This document shows, piece after piece, positions 1 through 7,718 of a DNA stretch of 64,000 bases. The stretch lies in NCBI RefSeq assembly GCF_014297335.1, contig NZ_JACOQH010000003.1:186001-250000 (forward strand). Reading direction: 5' to 3'. The translations under genes and the position numbers were made by a program. Each line of letters starts with the position of its first letter. Position 1 is the stretch's first letter. The DNA is from Roseburia_D yibonii. GTDB taxonomy: Bacteria; Bacillota; Clostridia; Lachnospirales; Lachnospiraceae. The notes beneath the pieces are model-generated. The model saw nothing but the letters and a program-made list of their open reading frames with translations, did not search any database and was not told where the DNA came from.

Positions 1-347
1 CCCTTTAAGTTCGTGTCAATGACATCTGAAAATTCCTGTTCCGACATCTTCATGAGCAGATTGTCTCTTGTGATGCCCGCATTGTTGACAAGGATGTCGA
101 TATGTCCGTACTCTTTGATGAGCGCCTTTATCATTTCCCCACACGCCGCATCATCGGAGACATTGCATCCATAGGAAACCGCTTCGCCGCCGTTTTTTCT
201 GATCTCTGCGACTGTCTCCTCCGCTTTCTCCTTCGAGCCGTTATAATTCACGATAACAAATGCCCCCCGCTTTGCCAACTCTAAGGCGATCGCTCTTCCG
301 ATCCCCCGGGATGCTCCGGTGACCAGCGCATTTTTACTGCTCAACAT
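1..347 (-). CDS. fabG: 3-oxoacyl-ACP reductase FabG, N-terminal part (cut by window edge)
   Basis: NADPH-dependent reduction of 3-oxoacyl-ACP in type II fatty-acid elongation. Only the first ~115 codons are present; the gene runs off the left edge. The reading frame starts at the ATG at 347, overlapping the 3' end of fabD by 14 bases, which suggests translational coupling. The translated start carries the SDR cofactor loop TGASRGIG at about residues 10-17 and the NNAG motif near residue 87, both diagnostic of classical short-chain dehydrogenases. FabG rather than another SDR is inferred from its place behind acpP-fabK-fabD. The catalytic Ser-Tyr-Lys region lies outside the window and cannot be checked. 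Confidence 0.9.
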   Translation of the reverse strand, partial: MLSSKNALVTGASRGIGRAIALELAKRGAFVIVNYNGSKEKAEETVAEIRKNGGEAVSYGCNVSDDAACGEMIKALIKEYGHIDILVNNAGITRDNLLMKMSEQEFSDVIDTNLK

Positions 348-1248
348 AGGCTTTAAAGTCCTCCATTTTATCGATGTTACAGGTCTTCACGTTACGGTCG
401 ATCTTTTTCATGAAACCGGAGAGTGTATGTCCCGGCCCGATCTCTACAAATTCATCACAGCCGTCCGCGATCAGGCGCTCGATCGTCTGCTGCCAGCGTA
501 CGGAGGAGGATACCTGTTTTTCCAGCAGAGGTTTTACCTCATTTTTATCCTTCACATAATCTGCTGTCACATTTGCAAGGTACGGAACCACAATGTCATT
601 TACCGTGACATCCTTTAACTCTGCTCCAAGCTTTTCCCCTGCTCCGGAAAGAAGCGCGGAATGGAACGGTCCGCTTACTTTAAGCGGCACGACACGCTTT
701 GCGCCGGCTTCTTTTAACTGCTCGCCAGCCGCGTCCACTGCTTCTTTCTCTCCGGTGATCACGATCTGTCCCGGGCAGTTATAGTTTGCGATGGAAACGA
801 TCCCTTCGGTCTCCTCACAAATCTTTTCGATCGTCTCTGCGTCCAGCGCAAGTACCGCGGACATTGCCCCGCCGGTCGGATATGCCTCCTGCATGTAGAT
901 TCCACGTTTTCTTACCACACGAAACGCATCTTCCATGGAAAACGCTCCGGACGCGATCAGCGCTCCGTACTCACCAAGGCTTAATCCCGCTGTCACATCA
1001 CAGGTCTTACCTGCCTCTTTCAACGCGGTATACAATGCCGCTTCCGTAGCAAGCATGGCGATCTGTGTATACTCTGTAATATTTAATCTGTCATTTTCCT
1101 CGAAACACAATGCCGCCACATCCAGCCCGGATGCTTTGGATGCCAGTTCATAAACTTCTTTGCACGCCGGGATCGTATCGTAAAACTCTTTTCCCATGCC
1201 CACATACTGCGCACCCTGTCCCGGAAACATAAATACTGTTTTTCCCAT
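334..1248 (-). CDS. fabD: malonyl-CoA:ACP transacylase FabD
   Basis: Transfers malonyl from CoA to acyl carrier protein, supplying the elongation unit of type II fatty-acid synthesis in the cytoplasm. The 304-residue length is normal for the family. Visible motifs are the N-terminal PGQGAQ, the nucleophile region GLSLGEYGAL (catalytic Ser, with Leu where GHSLG proteins have His) and GPFHSALL containing the catalytic His. The ATG at 1248 follows a GGAG sequence at good spacing. It lies 18 bases after fabK and overlaps fabG, so the four fab genes form one transcript. Confidence 0.96.
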   Translation of the reverse strand: MGKTVFMFPGQGAQYVGMGKEFYDTIPACKEVYELASKASGLDVAALCFEENDRLNITEYTQIAMLATEAALYTALKEAGKTCDVTAGLSLGEYGALIASGAFSMEDAFRVVRKRGIYMQEAYPTGGAMSAVLALDAETIEKICEETEGIVSIANYNCPGQIVITGEKEAVDAAGEQLKEAGAKRVVPLKVSGPFHSALLSGAGEKLGAELKDVTVNDIVVPYLANVTADYVKDKNEVKPLLEKQVSSSVRWQQTIERLIADGCDEFVEIGPGHTLSGFMKKIDRNVKTCNIDKMEDFKAYVEQ

Positions 1249-1266
1249 TTTATCTACTCCTTGCCA

Positions 1267-2196
1267 TTATGCCTTGGCGCCAAGTAACGCTTCGGCCTCC
1301 TTCATCATACCTTCGATAATCTCCTTACAGGTCTTTTCCTCATGGATCAGACCCGCGATCTGACCTGCCATGACACTTCCGTTCACGACATCTCCTTCCA
1401 TCACTGCCTTGCGCAGGGAACCGAGGGTCAGAAGCTCAAGTTCCTCAAAAGAAGCTCCCTCTTCTTCTTTTTTCAGATATTCTCTGGTCATCTTGTTGCG
1501 CAGTACACGGATCGGATGTCCGGTGGAAGCTCCGGTGACTTCCGAATCAATATCTCTCGCCTTGATCACGCGCTGCTTGTAGTTTTCATGTACAATAGAT
1601 TCTTTCGCGACAACAAACGCGGTTCCCATCTGGACTGCTTCCGCGCCGAGCATGCGGGCTGCCGCAAATCCTCTGCCATCCGCGATACCACCTGCCGCAA
1701 CGACCGGAATATTTACTGCGTCAACAACCTGCGGCACTAATGTCATTGTGGTCTGTGCCCCGATATGTCCGCCGGATTCCATGCCTTCCGCGACGATCGC
1801 ATCCGCGCCGGCGCGCTCCATCATCTTTGCCATGGCAACGCTCGCAACGACCGGAATGACTTTCACACCGTTGTCTTTCCACAGCTTCATGAATTTTGCC
1901 GGGTTTCCGGCGCCGGTCGTAACGACCTTCACGCCTTCCTCCACAACGATCTTTGCCACTTCCTCCGCATTCGGGTTTAACAGCATGACATTGACGCCAA
2001 ACGGCTTATCCGTCAGTTCCTTCGCCTTGCGGATCTCTTCTCTTACGACTTCCGGCGGAGCACTTGCCGCGCCGATCAGTCCAAGTCCGCCGGCATCCGC
2101 AACGGCTGCCGCGAGTTTATGTTCTGCCACCCACGCCATACCTCCCTGAATGACCGGATATTCGATTCCAAGAAGTTCTGTCACTCTTGTTTTCAT
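1267..2196 (-). CDS. fabK: FMN-dependent enoyl-ACP reductase FabK
   Basis: Flavin-dependent reduction of trans-2-enoyl-ACP, the last step of each elongation cycle; many Firmicutes use FabK instead of FabI. The 309-residue protein has the 2-nitropropane dioxygenase/FabK TIM-barrel pattern: an early PVIQGGMAW strand, GVNVMLLNP, a GMESGGHIG segment and the VAAGGIADGRG phosphate-binding loop. Length and the position between acpP (3 bases upstream) and fabD (18 bases downstream) support FabK over a nitronate monooxygenase. No other enoyl reductase is visible in the window. Confidence 0.93.
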   Translation of the reverse strand: MKTRVTELLGIEYPVIQGGMAWVAEHKLAAAVADAGGLGLIGAASAPPEVVREEIRKAKELTDKPFGVNVMLLNPNAEEVAKIVVEEGVKVVTTGAGNPAKFMKLWKDNGVKVIPVVASVAMAKMMERAGADAIVAEGMESGGHIGAQTTMTLVPQVVDAVNIPVVAAGGIADGRGFAAARMLGAEAVQMGTAFVVAKESIVHENYKQRVIKARDIDSEVTGASTGHPIRVLRNKMTREYLKKEEEGASFEELELLTLGSLRKAVMEGDVVNGSVMAGQIAGLIHEEKTCKEIIEGMMKEAEALLGAKA

Positions 2197-2199
2197 TTT

Positions 2200-2433
2200 T
2201 TATTCCTCAACACCGTGCTCTTTTAAGTAATTTACAACATCACCAACGGTTGCGATCTTCTCTAAATCTTCAGACGGGATCTCAACACCGAATTCTTCTT
2301 CCAGAGACATTACCAGTTCAAATAAGTCCAGGGAATCTGCTCCAAGATCATCCTTGAAGTTGGATTTTTCTGTGATTTCAACGTCCTCTAAGTTTAACTG
2401 CTCTCTGATCACTGCTGCTAATTTTTCTAACAT
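2200..2433 (-). CDS. acpP: acyl carrier protein
   Basis: Small acidic 77-residue carrier that holds growing acyl chains on a phosphopantetheine arm. The GADSLDLFELV motif contains the serine that receives the arm. The start at 2433 follows an AAGGAG ribosome binding site (about 2445-2450 on the plus strand). It is the first gene of the acpP-fabK-fabD-fabG operon and is preceded by a strong promoter with operator-like repeats. fabH and a FabT/FabR-type regulator gene are not present next to it. Confidence 0.97.
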   Translation of the reverse strand: MLEKLAAVIREQLNLEDVEITEKSNFKDDLGADSLDLFELVMSLEEEFGVEIPSEDLEKIATVGDVVNYLKEHGVEE

Positions 2434-2482
2434 AATATGTATTCTCCTTTTTTGTTATCTTTCTCTTTCTTTTTTTGCATTT

Positions 2483-2530
2483 GTTTGCTTTTCAAGTATT
2501 TTGATTGTCAAACTATTTGCTTATCAAACT
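2483..2530 (-). promoter_or_regulatory. three tandem 16-bp FabT/FabR-like operators
   Basis: Three consecutive 16-base units at 2483-2498, 2499-2514 and 2515-2530 share the dyad TTTGnTTnTCAAA. They read GTTTGCTTTTCAAGTA, TTTTGATTGTCAAACT and ATTTGCTTATCAAACT on the plus strand. The dyad resembles the TTTGA-N3-TCAAA operator of MarR-type FabT regulators of fatty-acid genes. The units cover the -10 box, the start site and the early leader of acpP, where a repressor would block transcription. The assignment to FabT is by resemblance; the repeats themselves are directly visible. Confidence 0.65.
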
Positions 2531-2556
2531 ATATGTCATTTATGCCGATCTGTCAA
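2528..2556 (-). promoter_or_regulatory. acpP operon promoter
   Basis: Reading the minus strand, TTGACA (plus 2551-2556) is followed after exactly 17 bases by TATAGT (plus 2528-2533), a near-consensus sigma-A promoter about 95 bases upstream of acpP. The -10 box overlaps the first of three tandem operator-like repeats. Confidence 0.82.
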
Positions 2557-2629
2557 CTTAATTTTTGAAATATTTTCCAACACACCTTTAAAACCTTACG
2601 AAAAAAGCGGGCGAAAAACCGCTCTTTAC

Positions 2630-2658
2630 TTGACGTTCCACCAAAAAGATGCTATTGT
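2630..2658 (+). promoter_or_regulatory. promoter of the thiT riboswitch leader
   Basis: TTGACG (2630-2635), a 17-base spacer and TATTGT (2653-2658) lie about 25 bases before the riboswitch aptamer, as expected for the transcript start of a short leader. It is back to back with the acpP promoter. Confidence 0.65.
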
Positions 2659-2683
2659 AGTTACTGCTAAAAATCGTATAATC

Positions 2684-2763
2684 TGCTGGGGGTGCTTATG
2701 CTGAGAGATATCAAGATATCGACCCTTAATACTTGAACCGGATAATACCGGCGTAAGGAAGCA
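2684..2763 (+). ncRNA. TPP riboswitch (THI element)
   Basis: The core shows the conserved THI-box strings GGGGTGC, CTGAGAGA, ACCCTTAATACTTGA and GGATAATACCGGCGTAAGGAA in the right order and spacing. The closing P1 helix can form between TGCT (2684-2687) and AGCA (2760-2763). It precedes a thiamine transporter gene, so it should lower expression when thiamine pyrophosphate is abundant. Confidence 0.95.
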
Positions 2764-2772
2764 AACAGATCT

Positions 2773-2816
2773 CCTCCCTGGCAAATTACATGAATACATA
2801 CCAAGGAGGCTTTTTT
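2773..2816 (+). promoter_or_regulatory. riboswitch expression platform that traps the thiT Shine-Dalgarno
   Basis: CCTCCCTGG (2773-2781) pairs with CCAAGGAGG (2801-2809), one mismatch in nine. The 3' arm contains the thiT AGGAGG ribosome binding site and is followed directly by six T residues and the ATG. The hairpin can therefore hide the ribosome binding site and may also act as a terminator. Confidence 0.7.
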
Positions 2817-3497
2817 ATGAATAACTTTTTTGCTGCCCCGACCGATGTCTGGGGCGACGACGCGGTAAAACTGACGACCGTTGGTCTGATTCTGGTCATC
2901 GCGGTTATCGCTGTTTTACTGATCGCATCTTTATTAATGCGTAAAACCGAAAAACGGACGGCACGGATCACGACCAAGCAGCTTGTATGCTCTGCCGCCG
3001 CTATGGCGCTTGCGATCGTCACCTCGATGATCAAACTGTTTGATCTGCCGATGGGCGGTTCTGTTACACTGCTTTCCATGCTTTTTATCGTACTGATCGG
3101 CTATTGGTACGGCCCGAAGGTCGGCATTACCGCCGCAGTTGCCTATGGTCTGCTCCAGTTCGTCTTAGAACCGATCTTTTACACGATCCCGCAGATGCTT
3201 GTGGATTATCCGCTAGCCTTTGGCGCGCTCGGTATCTCCGGTTTCTTCTATAAAAAGAAACACGGTCTGATCCTCGGCTATATCGCAGGTGTACTCGGCA
3301 GATATTTCTTTGCTTTCCTGTCCGGTCTTATTTTCTTCGGCGCTTACGCCGCAGACTATAACATGAGCGCTCCGGTCTACTCACTGGTTTACAACGGCGC
3401 TTATCTTTTGACCGAAGGCGGTATCACACTGATCATCATTGCGATCCCACCGGTTCAGAACGCGCTTGCCCGTGTAAAACGGATGGTACTGGAATAA
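2817..3497 (+). CDS. thiT: thiamine-specific ECF transporter S component ThiT
   Basis: Membrane thiamine-binding subunit that works with a shared energy-coupling factor module not encoded nearby. The 226-residue protein has about six hydrophobic segments. Visible family motifs include the MGGSVTLLSMLF stretch, YGLLQFVLEP and DYPLAFGALG, which form the thiamine pocket in this family. The start is placed at the ATG at 2817 after AGGAGG (spacing 7). An in-frame ATG at 2790 lies upstream of that ribosome binding site, inside the riboswitch platform, and is not used here. Control by the TPP riboswitch supports the substrate. Confidence 0.93.
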   Translation: MNNFFAAPTDVWGDDAVKLTTVGLILVIAVIAVLLIASLLMRKTEKRTARITTKQLVCSAAAMALAIVTSMIKLFDLPMGGSVTLLSMLFIVLIGYWYGPKVGITAAVAYGLLQFVLEPIFYTIPQMLVDYPLAFGALGISGFFYKKKHGLILGYIAGVLGRYFFAFLSGLIFFGAYAADYNMSAPVYSLVYNGAYLLTEGGITLIIIAIPPVQNALARVKRMVLE

Positions 3498-3529
3498 TAA
3501 ATGAATAAATGCTTCGCTTTTAAACATAA

Positions 3530-3569
3530 AAATACCCTCGTTACTGTTTTGTCAGTAACAAGGGTATTT
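3530..3569. terminator. bidirectional terminator between thiT and the PII gene
   Basis: AAATACCCT and AGGGTATTT form the base and GTTACTG/CAGTAAC the upper stem of a long hairpin between two convergent genes. T-rich tracts follow on both strands. Confidence 0.85.
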
Positions 3570-3587
3570 CTTCTTTTTACTTCTCTC

Positions 3588-3932
3588 CTACAATGCTTCT
3601 TCTCCCATCTCACCGGTACGGATTTTCACTGCATTTTCAATATCTTTCACAAAGATCTTTCCGTCGCCGAAGCTTCCGGTATTTAACTCCAAAAGCACCT
3701 TCTTTATGATCCCATCTACCATGTCATCCGTCACAACCGTTCGGACACTCAATTTCGGAAGCAGATTTACTCCGATATTGTCATCTCTGGTATAAACCTG
3801 TTTTACACCTTTTTGTCTGCCGTAGCCAAAAATTGTGGAGATCATAACGCCTCCGGCGCCTTCACTGTCCAGAATCCGTTTTAAATTTTCCAGCTTTTCC
3901 GGCTTTATGATAATCTCTAACTCTTTCATCAT
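3588..3932 (-). CDS. PII-family nitrogen regulatory protein
   Basis: Trimeric signal protein that senses ATP/ADP and 2-oxoglutarate and binds a partner transporter or enzyme. The 115-residue protein (start at ATG 3932 after a GGGGAG site) has the family hallmarks GYGRQKG before the T-loop and GDGKIFV and KIRTGE at the C terminus. The T-loop reads YTRDDNIGVNLLPK, so the tyrosine uridylylated in enterobacterial GlnB (Tyr51) is absent. It is the last gene of the permease operon, 16 bases after the permease stop, so it may regulate that permease rather than ammonium transport. The partner is inferred. Confidence 0.88.
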   Translation of the reverse strand: MMKELEIIIKPEKLENLKRILDSEGAGGVMISTIFGYGRQKGVKQVYTRDDNIGVNLLPKLSVRTVVTDDMVDGIIKKVLLELNTGSFGDGKIFVKDIENAVKIRTGEMGEEAL

Positions 3933-3948
3933 ACATCCACTCCCCTCT

Positions 3949-5370
3949 CTAAAATTCTTTTTCACCATCCGGTGTCTTCATCCATACCTTTTCTTTCGGC
4001 CATTTGATGAAGATCATGTATAACCACAGCAGTGCGCCTACACCGATATAACCGATAAATCCGATCCATGTCGTACGTTTGATACCGATCGTACAGAAGA
4101 ACGCGATGACCGCCATAATGATCAGGGACGCGATTTTTAACGCTTTCGCGCATTTATATGGTCTTTCCCACTCCGGATGCTTCTTATCTGCCACCAGAGA
4201 AGAAATGGATGTGATCACATAACACAGCGCGCATGCAAATGCCATCAGATCAAAAAATGCGGTAATGGACTGCATTGCGATAAAACCGATGCTGACAAGA
4301 AGTATCAGGATATTTGGCAATATCGGCTGATTGTACTTATTCGTATAAGAAAACTGTTTTGGAAGGAAATTCTGACGTCCCATCGCAAAGATCATACGGA
4401 CACCTGAATACCAGAAGCCCAGCACAGAGGTTCCGATCGGAAATACAACACCGACAATACCCATAACCAAAACGAACCATGCGATTTTATCACCGAAACA
4501 TGTCTTTAACGCATTAAATGTGATGAACGGGGAACAGTCTCCGTTGTTGGTCATTTCGCCCCATGGCATAACACCTGCCATACAGAAATAAAAGATCGTA
4601 TAAATAGCGCCACAGGTAAGTACCGAACCAAGAATTGCCTTTTTCTGGTCTTTGATCGGGAAATCTCCTTCCTCGACCATCGCCGGCACTGTCTCAAAAC
4701 CAAAATACGGTGTGATCATAAAGGAACAGCCGACGATCCAGGCTACTCCGGTAGAAGCAAAGCTTCCGCCGTACTGTTTCATATTACTGCTGGTAAAAAA
4801 GTCTGTGAAATTGGAAATGCTCCAGTGTCCGCTGCATAAAAACATGACGGAGCAGATCAAAATACCCGCGATTCCGGCAAACAGCATAAAGGACTGTACT
4901 TTTCCTGCTACCACATTTTTATACATACTGAGCACGCACCATGCGCATAAGACCAAAGCTCCTACAATGACTGCTTTTGTTCCTACCAGATTCAGATGAA
5001 ACTGATAATTCAGCCAGTCTATGATTCCGAGCACTCCGGCTGCCGGCACCGCAATCCAGGCACACATGATAAGCCACGCCGACCAGAAACCGGCATGCTT
5101 GTTTAAGCCTACCGTATTAAAGACCAGACAGGAACCCGTACTTGGCAGCATTGTTGAATACTCTGCATAGACAAATGCCGTAGGCAGAACTGCAAGCGTC
5201 ATAAGCGCAAACGCAAGGAAGGTCGCCGGTCCTGTGTAAGACATAAAAATTCCATCCCAGTAACACATAAAGGTGAAAATTGCGCCTGTCGCCATTGCGT
5301 AAACATAAACGAGTTTCATCGATTTGGACAATACGCCCGCTTTCTTTTCTGTCATAACAACATCACTCAT
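3949..5370 (-). CDS. APC-family amino acid or amine permease
   Basis: About 473 residues with roughly twelve hydrophobic helices and the APC-superfamily layout. An unwound-helix motif is visible near ATGAIFTFMCYWDG, as is the conserved YFGFETVPAMVEEG segment in the middle. The start at 5370 follows AAGGAGG at spacing 7; the ATG two codons earlier is too close. It lies between a kinase gene (32 bases upstream) and a PII gene, so it probably imports the amino compound handled by the aminotransferase and kinase. Substrate not determinable from sequence. Confidence 0.87.
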   Translation of the reverse strand: MSDVVMTEKKAGVLSKSMKLVYVYAMATGAIFTFMCYWDGIFMSYTGPATFLAFALMTLAVLPTAFVYAEYSTMLPSTGSCLVFNTVGLNKHAGFWSAWLIMCAWIAVPAAGVLGIIDWLNYQFHLNLVGTKAVIVGALVLCAWCVLSMYKNVVAGKVQSFMLFAGIAGILICSVMFLCSGHWSISNFTDFFTSSNMKQYGGSFASTGVAWIVGCSFMITPYFGFETVPAMVEEGDFPIKDQKKAILGSVLTCGAIYTIFYFCMAGVMPWGEMTNNGDCSPFITFNALKTCFGDKIAWFVLVMGIVGVVFPIGTSVLGFWYSGVRMIFAMGRQNFLPKQFSYTNKYNQPILPNILILLVSIGFIAMQSITAFFDLMAFACALCYVITSISSLVADKKHPEWERPYKCAKALKIASLIIMAVIAFFCTIGIKRTTWIGFIGYIGVGALLWLYMIFIKWPKEKVWMKTPDGEKEF

Positions 5371-5402
5371 AAACATTCCTCCTTTTATGTTTTATCCCCC
5401 TG

Positions 5403-6398
5403 CTACCCAAACAACCGCAAATAACGTTCTGCCAGCTCGATCGTCCCGTCCATCCAGCCAACACTGAGTTCTGCCACCGGACCGGATTCCTTATGACTTG
5501 CCAGCCATGCGGTCAGCTGAAGCCGCCGCAGCATGATAAAGGTATCTATTTCTTCAAAATCGGTATCTGTAAACGGCAGTACTTTACGATAACCATCCAG
5601 CCATGCATTTACTAATTTTGGCACGATCGGCTTTTCTTCCATAAAACTGAGCGCAGACGCCAGATCATGCAGATGCCAGCCAAACCCACAGTCATCAAAA
5701 TCAATGACCTTTATCTGATCTCCTTCTAACAGCAGATTGGCAAGCCGCAGATCCGCATGGATCAGTCCGTAATTATTTTCTGTCTTGCCATATCGCTGCA
5801 AACGTTTTTTTATGATGACCGCAACTTCTTCCAGCATTCTCTGCGCTTTCGGTGTCATATCCGGAAAATCCTGCCATCTTCCCCATGCCGCATGATCACC
5901 GATGATCGTGTCATAGTTCCATTCCATCCGATCCAGCTTCGCCGTTCCGTTCCAGATCTCTGTCTGGCGGTGAAGATATGCCGTCGTCTCTCCTAGGTAA
6001 GAAAACTGCTTTACCATCTGCGCTTCATTGTTCTCATCCGGCGGATCTCCCGGAAGATACTCACAGATCACGCAGTAGTAATTTCTTCCGTCATTTCCTT
6101 TTACCACCTGAATGTCTTCCCCGTTTAATCCTTTGATCGGATTTGCGACAATAAGCGGTGTATATTCATTGATCTGGTTTAACCACTTCATCTCGGAATT
6201 CAGTTCCTCCAATGTGTGATAACCCGGACGGCTGATGCGGAGCACGCCGTCCTTTTCTCCGGTTTCTTTATTTTTCACCATATAGGTCGCATTTTCAGAA
6301 AGAACGATCAACTTTGATTCATCGGTATCTTCCCATCCGTAATTTTTCAATGCGTCTGTTGCGATCTGATCAAATAATTCTGTATTTTCAAATGCCAT
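5403..6398 (-). CDS. APH-fold small-molecule kinase (phosphotransferase family)
   Basis: 331-residue protein with the aminoglycoside-phosphotransferase/choline-kinase fold. The catalytic loop is HADLRLANLL (Asp and Asn), followed by the metal-binding VIDFDDCGFGWHLHDLA. The N-terminal half carries the nucleotide-binding lobe with KNKETGEKDGVLRISRPG. In this superfamily, members near class-III aminotransferases include hydroxylysine kinase, and homoserine and choline kinases are other relatives. The gene sits 11 bases after the aminotransferase stop and just before the permease. A role phosphorylating a hydroxy-amino compound is inferred; drug resistance is unlikely given the context. Confidence 0.8.
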   Translation of the reverse strand: MAFENTELFDQIATDALKNYGWEDTDESKLIVLSENATYMVKNKETGEKDGVLRISRPGYHTLEELNSEMKWLNQINEYTPLIVANPIKGLNGEDIQVVKGNDGRNYYCVICEYLPGDPPDENNEAQMVKQFSYLGETTAYLHRQTEIWNGTAKLDRMEWNYDTIIGDHAAWGRWQDFPDMTPKAQRMLEEVAVIIKKRLQRYGKTENNYGLIHADLRLANLLLEGDQIKVIDFDDCGFGWHLHDLASALSFMEEKPIVPKLVNAWLDGYRKVLPFTDTDFEEIDTFIMLRRLQLTAWLASHKESGPVAELSVGWMDGTIELAERYLRLFG

Positions 6399-6409
6399 CG
6401 CGTATCCTC

Positions 6410-7693
6410 CTATGCCTGTGCCAGAATATCTTCCCTTGCTTCCCTGATTCCCTTTTCCATTTTCTCAAGCAGTTCATCGCAATACTCCTTACTTGCAAGA
6501 ATTCCAGGCTTAAACTGCAGTACATGCGGATCAAGCTGCGAATAGATCGCCCATACTCCGTTCTGATACAAGTGCTGCATAACCGGTATTGCGCCTTCTT
6601 TTCCCGCAAATTCCAGTCCCATGATCGTACCGCACTGGCGGATACCGGTAAAAATGTCCGGGTTTTCCTCACGGATCTTATCCAGTCCTTTTCTCAGATA
6701 ATCCGAAATGAAATCAATATTTTTCTTGGTTTCCGGACGATTCAGTATCTCAAATACCTTGAGCGCGCATGCACAGCCTAACTCTGCCCCGCCGAACGTC
6801 GCCATGTGGGCGCTGCCATCCTGTGTCATCCAGTAAGATGCCTTCTCATTCAGGATTGCTGCGGAGATCGGATAAATGCCGCCGGAAAATCCTTTGGAGG
6901 TCACGATAATATCCGGTGTCACTCCATATTTGGTAATCGCCCACATCTCACCGCTTCTCATAAGTCCGGTCTGTACTTCATCCGCAATGTAGAGTGTTCC
7001 GTATTTTTCGCACAATGCCTTGACCGCCGGGAGATATCCCTCCTCCGGCATCAGGAAACCGTAGGTTGCCGGGATCGTCTCCAAAATGGCAGCCGCAACA
7101 TCCCCGCCTTTTAATGCTTCTTCCATCGCCGCGACATCATTAAACGGCACCTTGATATACTCATCCGGTCCTTTGTCCGCCAGAAAGATCTTGGAGTAAC
7201 GGTCATTTCCTGCCGCTACCGCAAGTCCGGTATGCCCATGATACGCATTCTGGATGCACACGATCTTTTTCCGTTTGGTCGCCGCCCTTGCGCATTTCAA
7301 AGCGAAATCCACGATCTCTCCGCCACTTGAGCCATAGATCACATGTTTCATACCTTCCGGTGACGCTTTGATCACCGTTTCCGCAAGCATCGCTTTCAGC
7401 GGTGACGGGAAGTGATGATTTCCGATATCCACATAATCTGTCGCTTCCTTCAGTGCCTCGATAACCTCAGGATTTCTATGTCCGAGACTGTAGGTTCCTC
7501 CATTGATATGGACATCCATCAGCTTTTTGCCATCCATATCCCAGAAATAATAGCCTTCTCTTTTTCCGATCAGAAGATCGATCTTTAAATCCAGCCACTC
7601 TTTTGTCTTTCCGCTGTTCCAGTAAGTCATCGACTTGTCAAATACTTCTTCTTTTGATAATTTAAATGCTTCTTCACAAACTGATTTTCCCAT
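6410..7693 (-). CDS. class-III PLP aminotransferase (or related phospho-lyase)
   Basis: 427-residue fold-type I PLP enzyme. Visible elements are GSSGGEIVDFALK (cofactor phosphate cup), NAYHGHTG, IADEVQTGLMRSG with the pyridine-binding Asp, and IIVTSKGFSGG with the Schiff-base Lys. The start at 7693 follows AAAAGGAG; a longer upstream frame overlaps the preceding gene and lacks support. Class III includes omega-aminotransferases and the phospho-lyases that act after APH-type kinases. The next gene here is such a kinase, so a phospho-lyase is a real alternative. Confidence 0.88.
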   Translation of the reverse strand: MGKSVCEEAFKLSKEEVFDKSMTYWNSGKTKEWLDLKIDLLIGKREGYYFWDMDGKKLMDVHINGGTYSLGHRNPEVIEALKEATDYVDIGNHHFPSPLKAMLAETVIKASPEGMKHVIYGSSGGEIVDFALKCARAATKRKKIVCIQNAYHGHTGLAVAAGNDRYSKIFLADKGPDEYIKVPFNDVAAMEEALKGGDVAAAILETIPATYGFLMPEEGYLPAVKALCEKYGTLYIADEVQTGLMRSGEMWAITKYGVTPDIIVTSKGFSGGIYPISAAILNEKASYWMTQDGSAHMATFGGAELGCACALKVFEILNRPETKKNIDFISDYLRKGLDKIREENPDIFTGIRQCGTIMGLEFAGKEGAIPVMQHLYQNGVWAIYSQLDPHVLQFKPGILASKEYCDELLEKMEKGIREAREDILAQA

Positions 7694-7718
7694 GATCTTA
7701 TCTCCTTTTCTGCTATTT

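Noticed and set aside
2790..2816. Earlier in-frame ATG of thiT
   Set aside because: It lies upstream of the AGGAGG site, inside the riboswitch platform.
5403..6398. Aminoglycoside resistance gene
   Set aside because: The APH fold is shared by many metabolic kinases, and the operon context is catabolic.
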